Assembly (NCBI GenBank): GCA_913056165.1 | Contig: CAJXMD010000001.1 | Location: 99,051-163,050 of the forward strand | DNA length: 64,000 nucleotides | Reading direction: 5' to 3' | Source: an uncultured Halieaceae bacterium | GTDB lineage: Bacteria > Pseudomonadota > Gammaproteobacteria > Pseudomonadales > Halieaceae | Shown: positions 11,578 to 22,965 of the stretch, one piece after another | Layout: the number at the start of each line of letters is the position of its first letter | Numbering within the stretch: position 1 is the stretch's first letter | Position numbers and translations under genes: made by a program | Notes under the pieces: model-generated | Told to the model about the DNA's origin: nothing | Seen by the model: only the letters and a program-made list of their open reading frames with translations | The model's database searches: none

Positions 11578-12441
11578 TTAACTAATTGCCGCCGCACCAC
11601 CAACAATTTCCGACAGCTCTTGGGTGATCGCTGCCTGTCTGGCTTTGTTGTAAACGAGCTGCAACTCGTCGATCAAGGTGCCCGCATTGTCACTGGCATT
11701 TTTCATGGCGATCATTCGAGCCGCCTGCTCACAAGCCCCGTTTTCAACGACGGCCTGATAAACCAGAGACTCGATGTATCGAGTCAGCAGCTCATCGAGC
11801 AGCTCTTTTGCATCGGGCTCATAAATATAGTCCCAATGGTGAGCAAGGCTTTCGTCATCCGACGCCTCGAGCGGCAGGAGCTGTTCAACCTGAGGGGTTT
11901 GAGTCATGGTGTTCACGAACTCATTGCTCACCAAATAAAGCTTGTCTATTCGCCCATCAACGTAAGCGTCTAACATGTGCTTCACGCCGCCGATCAATTG
12001 ATCAACCGTCGGCTCTTCGCCGATATCACGAACGCTGGCCACAACATTACCACCCACGCTTTTGAAAAAAGCCATCGATTTAGCACCGATGAGGGAAAGA
12101 TCCACCTGTATATCTTGATCTGACCAGGTTCTCATCCCATTAATCGCGGCCTTGAACAAATTGATATTCAAACCACCACATAAACCACGGTCGGTTGAAA
12201 CAATGATGTAGCCAACCCGCTGCACTGGCCGTTCTGTCATATATGCATGCCGGTATTCTGGCACCGAGTTAGCTATATGCCCCACCACCGCGCGTATTCT
12301 CTTTGCGTAGGGCTTTCCTAGCTCCATCCGCTCCTGCGCCCGCCGCATCTTACTTGCTGCGACCATCTCCATCGCGCTCGTAATTTTTTGGGTTGAGCGG
12401 ATGCTCGAAATTTTTGTGCGGATTTCTTTTCCGGCAGCCAT
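11578..12441 (-). CDS. atpG: F1F0 ATP synthase subunit gamma
   Basis: [39 protein letters not shown]. Confidence 0.99.
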   Translation of the reverse strand: MAAGKEIRTKISSIRSTQKITSAMEMVAASKMRRAQERMELGKPYAKRIRAVVGHIANSVPEYRHAYMTERPVQRVGYIIVSTDRGLCGGLNINLFKAAINGMRTWSDQDIQVDLSLIGAKSMAFFKSVGGNVVASVRDIGEEPTVDQLIGGVKHMLDAYVDGRIDKLYLVSNEFVNTMTQTPQVEQLLPLEASDDESLAHHWDYIYEPDAKELLDELLTRYIESLVYQAVVENGACEQAARMIAMKNASDNAGTLIDELQLVYNKARQAAITQELSEIVGGAAAIS

Positions 12442-12447
12442 GGGAAA

Positions 12448-13992
12448 TTACCAAGTTTGTGTGGACTTGAAGGTTTCGATGGCCGACTTGAACGCCTCTT
12501 CTCGACCGTCATCCCAACCGCCGTCCGCCGCAATCTCATCCATAAGCGCGCCATGCTCTCCGCGCATATAAGAAATAAGCGCCGCCTCGAAGTCGCCAAC
12601 TTTTGCCACCTCAATATCTTCCAGATGGCCCTCATTTGCGGCGTAGAGCACCAAGCCCATTTCAGCGATCGATTGGGGGGCATACTGCTTTTGCTTCATG
12701 AGCTCGGTAACTCGCTCACCGTGGTCAAGCTGTGCCCTTGTTGCATCATCCAGATCGGAGGCAAACTGCGAAAAAGCGGCTAGCTCCCGGTACTGGGCAA
12801 GTGCCGTACGAATACCCCCGGAGAGCTTTTTAACAATTTTAGTCTGAGCGGCACCGCCCACTCGAGATACTGAAATACCAGCGTTCATTGCGGGGCGAAC
12901 ACCCGCATTGAACATGTCGGCCTCGAGAAATATCTGGCCATCGGTAATTGAAATGACGTTTGTGGGCACGAAGGCCGAGACGTCACCTGCCTGGGTTTCG
13001 ATAACCGGGAGTGCAGTAAGCGAGCCTGTCTTTCCTTTAACCGCACCATCAGTGAACTTCTCTACGTAATCGGCGTTGACGCGAGCAGCCCGCTCAAGAA
13101 GGCGAGAGTGAAGGTAAAACACATCACCGGGGTAAGCTTCCCGGCCGGGCGGGCGTCGCAGCAGCAGTGAAATCTGCCGGTAAGCGACAGCCTGTTTTGA
13201 CAGGTCGTCGTAAATAATAAGTGCATCTTCGCCGCGGTCCCGGTAGTACTCGCCCATGGTGCAGCCTGCAAAAGGCGCGAGATATTGCATTGCGGCCGGG
13301 TCCGAGGCGTTCGCTGCAACGACAATGGTGTGCTCCATCGCGCCATGCTCTTCAAGCTTTCTTACGACGGCTGCGACAGAAGAGGCCTTCTGGCCAACAG
13401 CCACGTAAATACACTTAATACCGGTGCCCTTCTGGTTGATGATGGCATCGACGGCAATCGCAGTTTTACCAACCTGGCGGTCCCCAATAATAAGCTCTCG
13501 CTGACCCCGGCCGATTGGCACCATGGCATCAATCGCCTTCAGACCAATTTGAACGGGCTGGTCAACCGACTGGCGCGCGATAACCCCTGGCGCAATTTTT
13601 TCAATCGCGTCGGTCTCGGTCGCATCTATGGCGCCGCGGCCATCAATGGGATTACCCAGCGCATCGACAACTCGACCTTGCAGAGCGGGCCCAACAGGAA
13701 CCTCCAGAATACGGCCTGTGCAGCGACAGGTTTGACCTTCTGCGAGCTTCTTGTAGTCACCCAGGACTACAGCACCTACCGAGTCACGCTCCAGGTTGAG
13801 GGCCAAACCATAGACGCCTCCCTCAAATTCGATCATCTCGCCGTATTGGACCTCGGTAAGTCCGTGAATACGGATGATGCCGTCCGTTACCGATACGATT
13901 GTGCCTTCATTAGTCGCCTGCGTCGAAACATCAAGCTGTTCGATACGCTGCTTAATGATGTCGCTGATTTCTGAAGGGTTAAGTTGCTGCAT
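12448..13992 (-). CDS. atpA: F1F0 ATP synthase subunit alpha
   Basis: [36 protein letters not shown]. Confidence 0.99.
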   Translation of the reverse strand: MQQLNPSEISDIIKQRIEQLDVSTQATNEGTIVSVTDGIIRIHGLTEVQYGEMIEFEGGVYGLALNLERDSVGAVVLGDYKKLAEGQTCRCTGRILEVPVGPALQGRVVDALGNPIDGRGAIDATETDAIEKIAPGVIARQSVDQPVQIGLKAIDAMVPIGRGQRELIIGDRQVGKTAIAVDAIINQKGTGIKCIYVAVGQKASSVAAVVRKLEEHGAMEHTIVVAANASDPAAMQYLAPFAGCTMGEYYRDRGEDALIIYDDLSKQAVAYRQISLLLRRPPGREAYPGDVFYLHSRLLERAARVNADYVEKFTDGAVKGKTGSLTALPVIETQAGDVSAFVPTNVISITDGQIFLEADMFNAGVRPAMNAGISVSRVGGAAQTKIVKKLSGGIRTALAQYRELAAFSQFASDLDDATRAQLDHGERVTELMKQKQYAPQSIAEMGLVLYAANEGHLEDIEVAKVGDFEAALISYMRGEHGALMDEIAADGGWDDGREEAFKSAIETFKSTQTW

Positions 13993-14007
13993 GACCTGTT
14001 TCCTCTG

Positions 14008-14544
14008 TCAGGGTGTCAGCGCGCCCGCTAGCTTTGCTAGCCGACCGCGAACAGAGCCGTCGATGACCATATCGCCGGCTCGAATTACCGCTCCGCCCAG
14101 TAACGCGGAGTCTGTTTGATGTGTAAGGGATACGCTACGGGACAGCTGACGCTCAAGAGATTTTTCAAGGTCAGCAACATCGCTGTCAGACAAATCGAAG
14201 GCCGATGTCACCTCCACCGCAACAGACGTTTCCAGCGCTTGCTTCTGTTCGCTGTAAAGGGCGGCCACTTCTGGCAATAACAACAGCCGATCATTCTCCG
14301 CAAGAATTTTAATAAAGTTTTGAACCGATGCCGGGACATCTACCTCAACCAGCCCCAACAGTGCCATAGCGAGCTGCTCACCTGATTGTGTTGGACTGTT
14401 AATCAGCTCCACAACTTTCGGTTCGAGGCTGACTGCTGCGAGCTCGGTCAACACCAACTCCCAATCCGTCAATCCGCCATTGCCGCGCGCGTAATCGAAC
14501 GCTGCGCGAGCATAAGGGCGGGCGAGAGTTTTGGGCTCGACCAC
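14008..14544 (-). CDS. atpH: F1F0 ATP synthase subunit delta
   Basis: TLARPYARAAFDYA...LLGGAVIRAGDMVIDGSVRGRLAKL. Confidence 0.97.
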   Translation of the reverse strand: MVEPKTLARPYARAAFDYARGNGGLTDWELVLTELAAVSLEPKVVELINSPTQSGEQLAMALLGLVEVDVPASVQNFIKILAENDRLLLLPEVAALYSEQKQALETSVAVEVTSAFDLSDSDVADLEKSLERQLSRSVSLTHQTDSALLGGAVIRAGDMVIDGSVRGRLAKLAGALTP

Positions 14545-14545
14545 G

Positions 14546-15016
14546 CTAGCTCTCCACCGTCAGGCTGGCGAGCATCGCCGCGTGCTTGCTGGCATCGACT
14601 TCTGCCCCAAGGATTTTTTCAGCGCCTTGAATGGCTAGCTGGCTCACTTTCGCCATCAGCTCTTCTTGGGCTCGTGCTCGTTCCTGTTCAATTTCTGCAG
14701 AGGCCGCGGCCTTGATGCGATCCGCTTCAACCACCGCAGCAGCCTTGGCCTCATCGACCAGCGCCGCCGCTCGTTTGTTGGCTGCATCTATAATCCCAGC
14801 CGCCTCTTTTTTGGCCTCGGCCATCTGAGCGCTGGCATTTTTTTGGGCCAGCTCGAGATCGTGGCTCGCTCTATCCGCCGCAGCTAGACCATCGGTGATT
14901 TTCTGTTGCCGCTCAGCCATTGCACCCACGATCGGCGGCCACACAAAGCGCATACAAAAAGCAACAAACGCCACGAAAGCGAGCATTTGGCCTATAAGCG
15001 TAAGATTGATATTCAC
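14546..15016 (-). CDS. atpF: F1F0 ATP synthase subunit b
   Basis: [29 protein letters not shown], then an Ala-rich helix; operon position. Confidence 0.98.
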   Translation of the reverse strand: MNINLTLIGQMLAFVAFVAFCMRFVWPPIVGAMAERQQKITDGLAAADRASHDLELAQKNASAQMAEAKKEAAGIIDAANKRAAALVDEAKAAAVVEADRIKAAASAEIEQERARAQEELMAKVSQLAIQGAEKILGAEVDASKHAAMLASLTVES

Positions 15017-15077
15017 TGTTTGCTCCCGTTTTCGACCAACCGTTCCAAGGATTAACCCCGGCTGGCTATGGTCTCAG

Positions 15078-15314
<237 letters not shown>

Positions 15315-15352
15315 CTACTTAAGTGGTAGCACGTGTGCTTGTGTTGTGAAAT

Positions 15353-16258
<906 letters not shown>

Positions 16259-16284
16259 CTACATTTAAGCGATTTTAGCCGCTT

Positions 16285-16656
16285 TTAACTACTTATTCGG
16301 CGTGTTTTAACGTGATAGGCAACCGGGGTTACCCCTATCGCCATCGCAGCACCCGTTATTACGGCGAGGCCGCTTACTTCTTGCTTGAGCGCAAACAGCA
16401 CCGCAAACCCAGCCCCCGTCAGCGAGTACTTTGCGACCGCCAGCAGGGCCGGCTTGGCTGCCCATCGGCGACTCCCCAGCTGATGGGCCAGCCACCACTG
16501 GGGCAAAATCACCACAAGCCCGCCAAAGAACAGGTCTAGAGCCGCCCCCAAATCAACCGTGATGGCTGTCATGCCCGCCAAAACCAGAGTAATGGCTGCA
16601 GAAATAAGCAGCGCTGTAACCGCCCGCCCCTTCACCGCCCCAAACGGATCAACCAC
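16285..16656 (-). CDS. atpI: ATP synthase protein I
   Basis: About 120 aa, four hydrophobic segments, immediately upstream of atpB. Confidence 0.85.
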   Translation of the reverse strand: MVDPFGAVKGRAVTALLISAAITLVLAGMTAITVDLGAALDLFFGGLVVILPQWWLAHQLGSRRWAAKPALLAVAKYSLTGAGFAVLFALKQEVSGLAVITGAAMAIGVTPVAYHVKTRRISS

Positions 16657-16740
16657 TTAACGGCGCGTCACCTAGGCTGGAGGCCCAAAAAACGGGGGCG
16701 AGTGTAAAGGATGTAAGAAGCCATATCAACAAATCCAACG

Positions 16741-17652
16741 CTAGCGAAAGCGTGTCAAGATACCCTCTAACTCTTCGTTAGTGCTGAACGTAATGACCAG
16801 CTTACCGCCCCCGGGCCCCTGGGTTTTTAACGTTACTCTCGCGCCTAATTTTTCAGAGAGCTCTCGCTCCAGACGCTGTACGTCCGGATCAACCCGAGCG
16901 CCAGTCATGCGGGCACCCCCGTCGGGCAGCAGCAGACTCTTTACCAACCGTTCCGTTTGTCGGACAGACAAGCTGGACTGGGACACTTGGCGGGCGGCTT
17001 TTAACTGTTGCCGGCCTTCTAAGGCGAGCAGTACCTTTCCGTGACCTGTATCTATCAGGCCCTGCTCAACCATCGTGAGAACATCTGGCTCTAAAGTCAG
17101 CAGACGCATTGCGTTGGCGATCGACGATCTTGATTTACCCACCCTGTCTGCTACCTGTTGCTGACTGAGCTGAAACTCCTGCTGCAGTCGTTTCAATGCC
17201 ACCGCCTCCTCAACCGGATTTAAGTCTTTGCGTTGAATGTTTTCAATGAGCGCCATTGCTATTGCGGCGTCGTCACCCACCTCCCGAACCAGTGCGGGAA
17301 TGGTGTCCAGACCAGCCAGCTGGCTGGCTCGCCAGCGTCTCTCGCCGGCAATAATCTCCCAGTTTCCGCCGCTCTGGGTCCTTACAACAATGGGCTGCAT
17401 AACCCCTTGGCTTTTGATGCTCTCCGCCAGTTCCTGCAGCGCTACCTGTTCAAAATCCCTGCGGGGCTGATATTTCCCTCGGCGCAACTTCTCAAGGGGT
17501 ATCTGCCGAAGCCCTGTGTTGGTGGGGGCATACTCTTCGCTGTTTTTTTGGTCGGATTGAGGGGTTGATGCTGGGTTGGAAGAAATGGCGGTGGCGCTTA
17601 ACAACACATCAAGGTCTTTACCCAAACTTCCTTTTCGCTTTCGTGTGCTCAA
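16741..17652 (-). CDS. parB: Chromosome partitioning protein ParB
   Basis: LRRGKYQPRRDFEQVALQELAESIKSQGVMQPIVVR, IIAGERRWRASQLAGLDTIPALVR, HTH LSQQQVADRVGKSRSSIANAMRLL. Confidence 0.98.
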   Translation of the reverse strand: MSTRKRKGSLGKDLDVLLSATAISSNPASTPQSDQKNSEEYAPTNTGLRQIPLEKLRRGKYQPRRDFEQVALQELAESIKSQGVMQPIVVRTQSGGNWEIIAGERRWRASQLAGLDTIPALVREVGDDAAIAMALIENIQRKDLNPVEEAVALKRLQQEFQLSQQQVADRVGKSRSSIANAMRLLTLEPDVLTMVEQGLIDTGHGKVLLALEGRQQLKAARQVSQSSLSVRQTERLVKSLLLPDGGARMTGARVDPDVQRLERELSEKLGARVTLKTQGPGGGKLVITFSTNEELEGILTRFR

Positions 17653-17718
17653 GCTACAGCCCTCAAATCCCTGATTCCAACAGCATAAAAAAGCCTTGCC
17701 GAGGCCGAGGAGGCCAGG

Positions 17719-18513
17719 TTAGTCACCTGCCTGTGCACCCTCGATCTCACTCCTTTCCCGCTGCCTTTTCACAAACTCTCCAGCAAGCGCCGCATAAGCC
17801 CTGGCCCCAGCGCTATAGCGGTCGTAATGAAGAGCCGGCAACCCGTGGCTTGGTGCCTCCGCTAACCTCACGTTTCTAGGTATCACAGTCCGATAAACCT
17901 TATCACCAAAGTGCTTATGGAGCTGCGCGGAGACCTCATTGGTTAGTGAGTTACGAGGATCGTACATGGTGCGCAAAATGCCTTCTACCTCCAACCGAGG
18001 ATTGGCCGCTTCTTTAACTCTTTCGATGGTGGCCAGCAAGGTCGAAAGCCCTTCCAAGGCAAAATACTCACATTGCATCGTGATAACGACCGAGTTAGCC
18101 GCAATCAACGCATTAACCGTCAACATACTCAGGGAGGGTGGGCAATCGATAATGATCATATCGAACTGAAACCCTGCCGCGAGAGCATTAGCCAGTCTAT
18201 GCTCCCGGCCCTCGAGATTTAAAAGCTCTACTTCTGCAGCGGTTAGGTCCCGGTTTGCACCTACTAACGAATAGCCGTTGTCGGCGGCGGGGACCGCGAC
18301 ATCCTTCAGTGGCGCTCCCTCAACAAGTAAATCGTACGCGGTTAGCTCCAAATTGTGTTTATCAACCCCGGAGGACATGGTGGCGTTGCCCTGGGGATCG
18401 AGGTCGACCAAAAGGACCGATCGGCCCATAGCTGCAAGGCTCGCCGCTAAATTCACACTGGTCGTGGTCTTCCCGACACCCCCTTTCTGGTTAGCAACGG
18501 CAACTATTTTCAT
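17719..18513 (-). CDS. parA: Chromosome partitioning ATPase ParA/Soj
   Basis: [27 protein letters not shown] deviant Walker A; next to parB. Confidence 0.98.
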   Translation of the reverse strand: MKIVAVANQKGGVGKTTTSVNLAASLAAMGRSVLLVDLDPQGNATMSSGVDKHNLELTAYDLLVEGAPLKDVAVPAADNGYSLVGANRDLTAAEVELLNLEGREHRLANALAAGFQFDMIIIDCPPSLSMLTVNALIAANSVVITMQCEYFALEGLSTLLATIERVKEAANPRLEVEGILRTMYDPRNSLTNEVSAQLHKHFGDKVYRTVIPRNVRLAEAPSHGLPALHYDRYSAGARAYAALAGEFVKRQRERSEIEGAQAGD

Positions 18514-19163
18514 TGTTTCAGGTCTTCCCGCTGCGCTGTAGGCTTCATCGACACAACAACTCTTGGCTCATCAAGAAAAGGCACGTCCAACATTGTCGTG
18601 GAAGTAACCTCCACATCGTTATCAAGCTCAGCCAATTCGGCCTCGTAACCTGCAGATTTCATTGCCAATATGGTGCCCGATGACTTCAACAGGTGCGAGC
18701 ACTCGTCAACCATCTTAGCACTACTCGAAAAAGCCCTCGTCACAACGTGGTCGTATCCACCATGTTCCACATGGTCTCTCACTCGACTGTGGACAATGTG
18801 GACGTTTGAAAGCTCCAAGTGGGTCACCACATGATGTAAGAAGCGGGTTTTCTTGCCGTTACTATCAAGGAGAACCACTGTCTTGTCCGGCCGCATGACC
18901 GCGAGTGGTATCCCAGGAAGGCCTGCCCCGGTACCCACATCAATCACCGTTTTTCCGGTGACAGATGAAAGTAGTGACAGGCTATCAAGTATGTGGCGGA
19001 CCACCATATCCCCAGGGTCTTTAATTGCCGTAAGGTTATATGCCTTGTTCCATTGGTGAAGCAGCGCCACGTAAGAGAGTAGTGCGTCGCGCTGAGCGAT
19101 GGTCGTCTCAAGTTGCAGCTGATTGACACCACGCTGCAAAAGGCTTTCTGAGGTATCAGCCAT
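18510..19163 (-). CDS. rsmG: 16S rRNA m7G527 methyltransferase
   Basis: [43 protein letters not shown]; overlaps parA by 4 nt. Confidence 0.97.
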   Translation of the reverse strand: MADTSESLLQRGVNQLQLETTIAQRDALLSYVALLHQWNKAYNLTAIKDPGDMVVRHILDSLSLLSSVTGKTVIDVGTGAGLPGIPLAVMRPDKTVVLLDSNGKKTRFLHHVVTHLELSNVHIVHSRVRDHVEHGGYDHVVTRAFSSSAKMVDECSHLLKSSGTILAMKSAGYEAELAELDNDVEVTSTTMLDVPFLDEPRVVVSMKPTAQREDLKQ

Positions 19164-21051
19164 TAGAGACGCGTTCGACTGACTCCGACCTCTTCAAATA
19201 AACAAGCAGTAAAGACAAGGCCGCTGGGGTTACCCCAGAAATTCTGCCTGCTCTAGCCAACGACGCGGGCCTTGCCTCGCTCAGTTTTTGGGAAATTTCA
19301 TTAGATAGTCCCGGAACCGCCGAGTAGTCCAGATCGGCTGGCAGTGACATATCCTCCTGTCGACGCAGTCGGGCAATGTCTTCGGACTGGCGCTCAATAT
19401 AGCCAGCATATTTAAGCTGAATCGCCACTTGATCAGCGGCATGCCTGGTGGACACTAGCGGGTCGCCAGCTAGATAAGCTATGTCGTTATAGTTGAAAGT
19501 TGGGCGGCGTAGCAGGTCCGCCAGCGAATATTCGCGCGAAAGCGGCTTATCAAGAAGTGGTTCCAGTTTATCAGCAGCCTTCGATTTGGGTTGTATATAA
19601 GTCGTCTCCAAACGGTGCTTTTCTCTTTCAATACTCTCTTTTCTTTCGACGAAAGACCGCCATTGTTCGTCGTCCACCAAGCCCATTTCACGACCCAACT
19701 CTGTTAGCCGGAGGTCTGCATTATCCTCGCGTAATAGGAGGCGATATTCTGCTCGTGAAGTGAACATCCGGTACGGCTCCTGAGTGCCTAGGGTTACCAG
19801 ATCGTCTACCAGCACGCCAAGGTAAGCCTGATCACGGGAGGGCTCCCATGGGGCAAGGTCCCGAGAGCGCCGAGCAGCATTCAAACCCGCCAATAAGCCT
19901 TGAGCAGCTGCCTCCTCATAGCCGGTGGTACCGTTAATCTGGCCGGCAAAGAATAGCCCTTCCACGCTCTTTGTTTCCAAGGAGTGCCTCAAGTCTCTAG
20001 GATCGAAGTAGTCATACTCGATGGCATAACCAGCACGCGTGATATGACTATTCTCCAATCCTTTTATTGATCGAACCAATTCAGCTTGGACATCGAAAGG
20101 CAGGCTGGTAGAGATCCCGTTGGGGTAAAGTTCTGTGGTACATAACCCCTCTGGCTCAATAAAGATCTGATGGGAGTCCTTGTCAGCAAAGCGATGTATT
20201 TTGTCCTCGATACTGGGGCAATAACGAGGGCCTGCCCCTTCAATAACACCGCCAAATAAGGGCGACCTATCCAAACCCGCGCGGATGATGTGGTGGGTAT
20301 TCTCGTTGGTGGCGGTAATCCAACAGCAACGCTGTTCTGGGTGGGTGTCTGTTGATCCGTACAGAGACATCACCGGCCTTGGCGTGTCTCCCCACTGTTC
20401 TTCCATCACCGAAAAATCCACGGTCCTGGCGTCGATACGAGGAGGGGTTCCTGTTTTCAGGCGCCCTACCCTAGGACAGAGCTCACGCAAACGATCGGCC
20501 AGCCCTATTGAGGCTGCATCACCAGCCCTTCCCCCCGATGTCTGCTCCATTCCCACATGGAGTTTCCCATTTAGAAACGTGCCGGCAGTCAACACTACAT
20601 TGTCGCTGTAGAATTTCAGATTACTACGTGTCGCAACCCCTCTGACGCGATTGCCATGCAACAGGATATCCTCAACCGCATCCTGAAAAATACTGAGACC
20701 TGTTTGCTGCTGTAAGCGCTGTCGAATCCCGTTTCGGTACAAAACCCGATCTGCCTGTGCGCGGGTTGCCCTTACCGCGGGTCCTTTTCGGGCATTGAGT
20801 ACCCGAAACTGTATCCCAGCTCGGTCAGTAGCACGCGCCATGGCACCACCTAGCGCATCAACCTCCCTAACCAAATGGCTTTTACCGATACCGCCGATGG
20901 CGGGGTTACATGACATTTGACCTAACGTATCGATTGAATGGGTCAGCAGCAGCGTTTTGGCTCCCGCGCGGGCAGCAGCAAGCGCGGCCTCTGTCCCAGC
21001 GTGGCCGCCGCCTACAACAATCACGTCAAAGTAATAGCTAGTTGTGGTCAT
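19156..21051 (-). CDS. mnmG: tRNA uridine-5-carboxymethylaminomethyl modification enzyme MnmG (GidA)
   Basis: [53 protein letters not shown]. Confidence 0.99.
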   Translation of the reverse strand: MTTTSYYFDVIVVGGGHAGTEAALAAARAGAKTLLLTHSIDTLGQMSCNPAIGGIGKSHLVREVDALGGAMARATDRAGIQFRVLNARKGPAVRATRAQADRVLYRNGIRQRLQQQTGLSIFQDAVEDILLHGNRVRGVATRSNLKFYSDNVVLTAGTFLNGKLHVGMEQTSGGRAGDAASIGLADRLRELCPRVGRLKTGTPPRIDARTVDFSVMEEQWGDTPRPVMSLYGSTDTHPEQRCCWITATNENTHHIIRAGLDRSPLFGGVIEGAGPRYCPSIEDKIHRFADKDSHQIFIEPEGLCTTELYPNGISTSLPFDVQAELVRSIKGLENSHITRAGYAIEYDYFDPRDLRHSLETKSVEGLFFAGQINGTTGYEEAAAQGLLAGLNAARRSRDLAPWEPSRDQAYLGVLVDDLVTLGTQEPYRMFTSRAEYRLLLREDNADLRLTELGREMGLVDDEQWRSFVERKESIEREKHRLETTYIQPKSKAADKLEPLLDKPLSREYSLADLLRRPTFNYNDIAYLAGDPLVSTRHAADQVAIQLKYAGYIERQSEDIARLRRQEDMSLPADLDYSAVPGLSNEISQKLSEARPASLARAGRISGVTPAALSLLLVYLKRSESVERVSNG

Positions 21052-21241
21052 AGATTCTGATATGGAAGTATCAGTGATCCGCTGTTAGTCGTTTGGCCGG
21101 ATAGTATAAGAGCAGACTGGATTTCACAAAATCCTGCTTAGTACCGATATAGCTCGGTTGCGCCGAATCTCTAGAGTTGCCAGGAGTGGTCTCTTACGCC
21201 TTGGTGAAAGGCAAATTTGTAACGCCGTCTCTTTTACGTAC

Positions 21242-21263
21242 TAAGTATTAATATAAATACTTA
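21242..21263. repeat. AT-only-core palindrome TAAGTATT-N6-AATACTTA
   Basis: 8-bp inverted arms read directly from the sequence in an AT-rich part of the mnmG-mnmE intergenic region. Confidence 0.85.
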
Positions 21264-21412
21264 TATAGAAAGATAGTTATATTGATGTTGTTGTTATTAG
21301 CAACCGCGAAGTCGTTGGATAACAAGATTAAAACCGCTTTTTAAAAGGGTTTTACGACTGTATAGGCTTGGGTGCACAAGGGGTTAAAGTCTTGTACAAG
21401 CGCGGAGTTGAT

Positions 21413-21421
21413 TGGGGATAA
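21413..21421 (-). promoter_or_regulatory. DnaA-box-like site (TTATCCCCA on the minus strand)
   Basis: tggggataa; one mismatch to TTATCCACA. Confidence 0.45.
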
Positions 21422-21568
21422 AAGCTCCAACAACACTAATCGCGTGAAAGCAAAGACTTATTCCTCAGTGTATCAACCGGAGACACACAACTTCAGCCGA
21501 CACCAAATGTCATTAAAAGGGTTATCCCCTGCCAAAGCCCAGATCGGTGTGCAATCCTGTCTGCGAGC

Positions 21569-21577
21569 TGTGTATAA
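21569..21577 (-). promoter_or_regulatory. DnaA box TTATACACA (minus strand) in the mnmG-mnmE intergenic region
   Basis: tgtgtataa; perfect match to TTATNCACA. Confidence 0.6.
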
Positions 21578-21596
21578 AGGGTTGATACAGGAAAGA

Positions 21597-22952
21597 TTAC
21601 TTCCCAATACAAAAGCTCGAGAAGATCTTCCCTAAAAGGTCATCGCTTGTCACTCTTCCTGTTATCTCACCAAGTTTCTCGTGAGCTTGCCGGAGATCTT
21701 CGGCGAGTAACTCACCGGCACTGTAGGTCGAAAAACGTTGAAGCGACTCGTTAAGGTGATTCGCCACATTGGTCAGGGTGTTTACATGCCTTTTCCTGGC
21801 GCTGAATAGGGATGAAGCGTTAGCCGTCACCCCTAATGCGGACAGTATTTGTTTTTTTAGAGCATCGACACCCTCTCCGCTTACGGTTGATATCGCCGAA
21901 AATTGATCCTGTTGGTCGTCGTTGATTCCTGGAGCGCGCCCAGATAAATCGATTTTGTTGAGCACTCGCAAGACCTTTTTATCTAAGGCAAGCGGCATGT
22001 TTTCGTTGTCGGTGATCGAATCGTCTATCACTTCAAGCACTAAATCAGCTTCCTGAATTGCTAATTTTGCTCGCCTAACCCCTTCCACCTCAACCTGATC
22101 GGAAGTCTCTCTTAGACCAGCAGTATCACTAAAAATGATGGGCACCCCACCTAAGTTTATAGTGGTTGTGAGAACATCTCGCGTTGTGCCAGCTTGTGAG
22201 GTGACGATGGCGACGGCTTCTTTTGCCAGCAGGTTGAGCAGGCTGCTTTTGCCGGCGTTCGGTGCACCAGCGAGAACAACGTTAGCCCCTTCCTGAAAAA
22301 GCCGACCCTGATTAGCCGTTGATAAGAGGTCACGGACACGCTGACACAGATCAAGCAAACGCGCCTCCACTTTCCCATCCGAGAGAAAATCAACCTCCTC
22401 TTCCGGAAAATCGATGGCTGCCTCTATAAAAACCCGGAGCGCGGTAATCTCGTCAGCCAGCTCATTTACAAGGTTAGAAAAATCCCCTCTCAAGGATGCT
22501 TGGGCTTGTGTTGCAGCGGATTCAGTTTGTGCGTTGATGAGATCAGCAACCGCTTCTGCTTGCAGCAGGTCCATCTTCCCATTTAGGAAGGCGCGTTCGG
22601 AAAACTCTCCTGGTCTAGCCTGTCTTGCGCCATGAGCGATGCAGGTACTTACCAACCGATTAAGCGTTGCAGCGCTTCCATGAATCTGACATTCCACCAC
22701 GTCTTCACCGGTAAACGAGGCAGGGCCAGGAAAAAACAATAAAATACCATCATCAATCACGTGATTCTGACTGTCGGAGAAGGTGCAGTAGTAGGCGTGC
22801 CGGGGAGATACTGGTTGCTCCTGTTTATGAGAAATAGTCAGGGCAATATTGCATGCTAAGGGGCCTGAGAGGCGTATAACACCTACACCCCCCGGTCCTG
22901 CACCAGAGGCGATAGCAACAATCGTGTCAGTATCTAGGGATGATGAGGGCAT
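21597..22952 (-). CDS. mnmE: tRNA modification GTPase MnmE (TrmE)
   Basis: DTIVAIASGAGPGGVGVIRLSG, GAPNAGKSSLLN, C-terminal LLGKIFSSFCIGK. Start placed at the Met of MPSSSLDTDT. Confidence 0.98.
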   Translation of the reverse strand: MPSSSLDTDTIVAIASGAGPGGVGVIRLSGPLACNIALTISHKQEQPVSPRHAYYCTFSDSQNHVIDDGILLFFPGPASFTGEDVVECQIHGSAATLNRLVSTCIAHGARQARPGEFSERAFLNGKMDLLQAEAVADLINAQTESAATQAQASLRGDFSNLVNELADEITALRVFIEAAIDFPEEEVDFLSDGKVEARLLDLCQRVRDLLSTANQGRLFQEGANVVLAGAPNAGKSSLLNLLAKEAVAIVTSQAGTTRDVLTTTINLGGVPIIFSDTAGLRETSDQVEVEGVRRAKLAIQEADLVLEVIDDSITDNENMPLALDKKVLRVLNKIDLSGRAPGINDDQQDQFSAISTVSGEGVDALKKQILSALGVTANASSLFSARKRHVNTLTNVANHLNESLQRFSTYSAGELLAEDLRQAHEKLGEITGRVTSDDLLGKIFSSFCIGK

Positions 22953-22965
22953 GAACGCGCCTCTG

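Larger units (their letters stand above)
21341..21583 (+). repeat. Iteron-like direct repeat TTAAAAGGGTT (21341-21351, 21513-21523; degenerate copy TATAAAGGGTT 21573-21583)
   Basis: Two exact 11-bp copies and one near copy within 245 bp of non-coding DNA. Confidence 0.7.

Noticed and set aside
13285-13974. 229-aa plus-strand ORF antisense to atpA
   Set aside because: Lies entirely opposite a conserved gene; composition looks like a shadow ORF with no recognisable domain.
18763-18778. parS-like sequence TGTTCCACATGGTCTC in rsmG
   Set aside because: Only the left half matches; five mismatches to TGTTCCACGTGGAACA, so not a credible ParB site.
21372-21635. 87-aa plus-strand ORF in the mnmG-mnmE gap
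   Set aside because: Runs through the DnaA-box/repeat region and into the mnmE 3' end; no recognisable homology or start signal.
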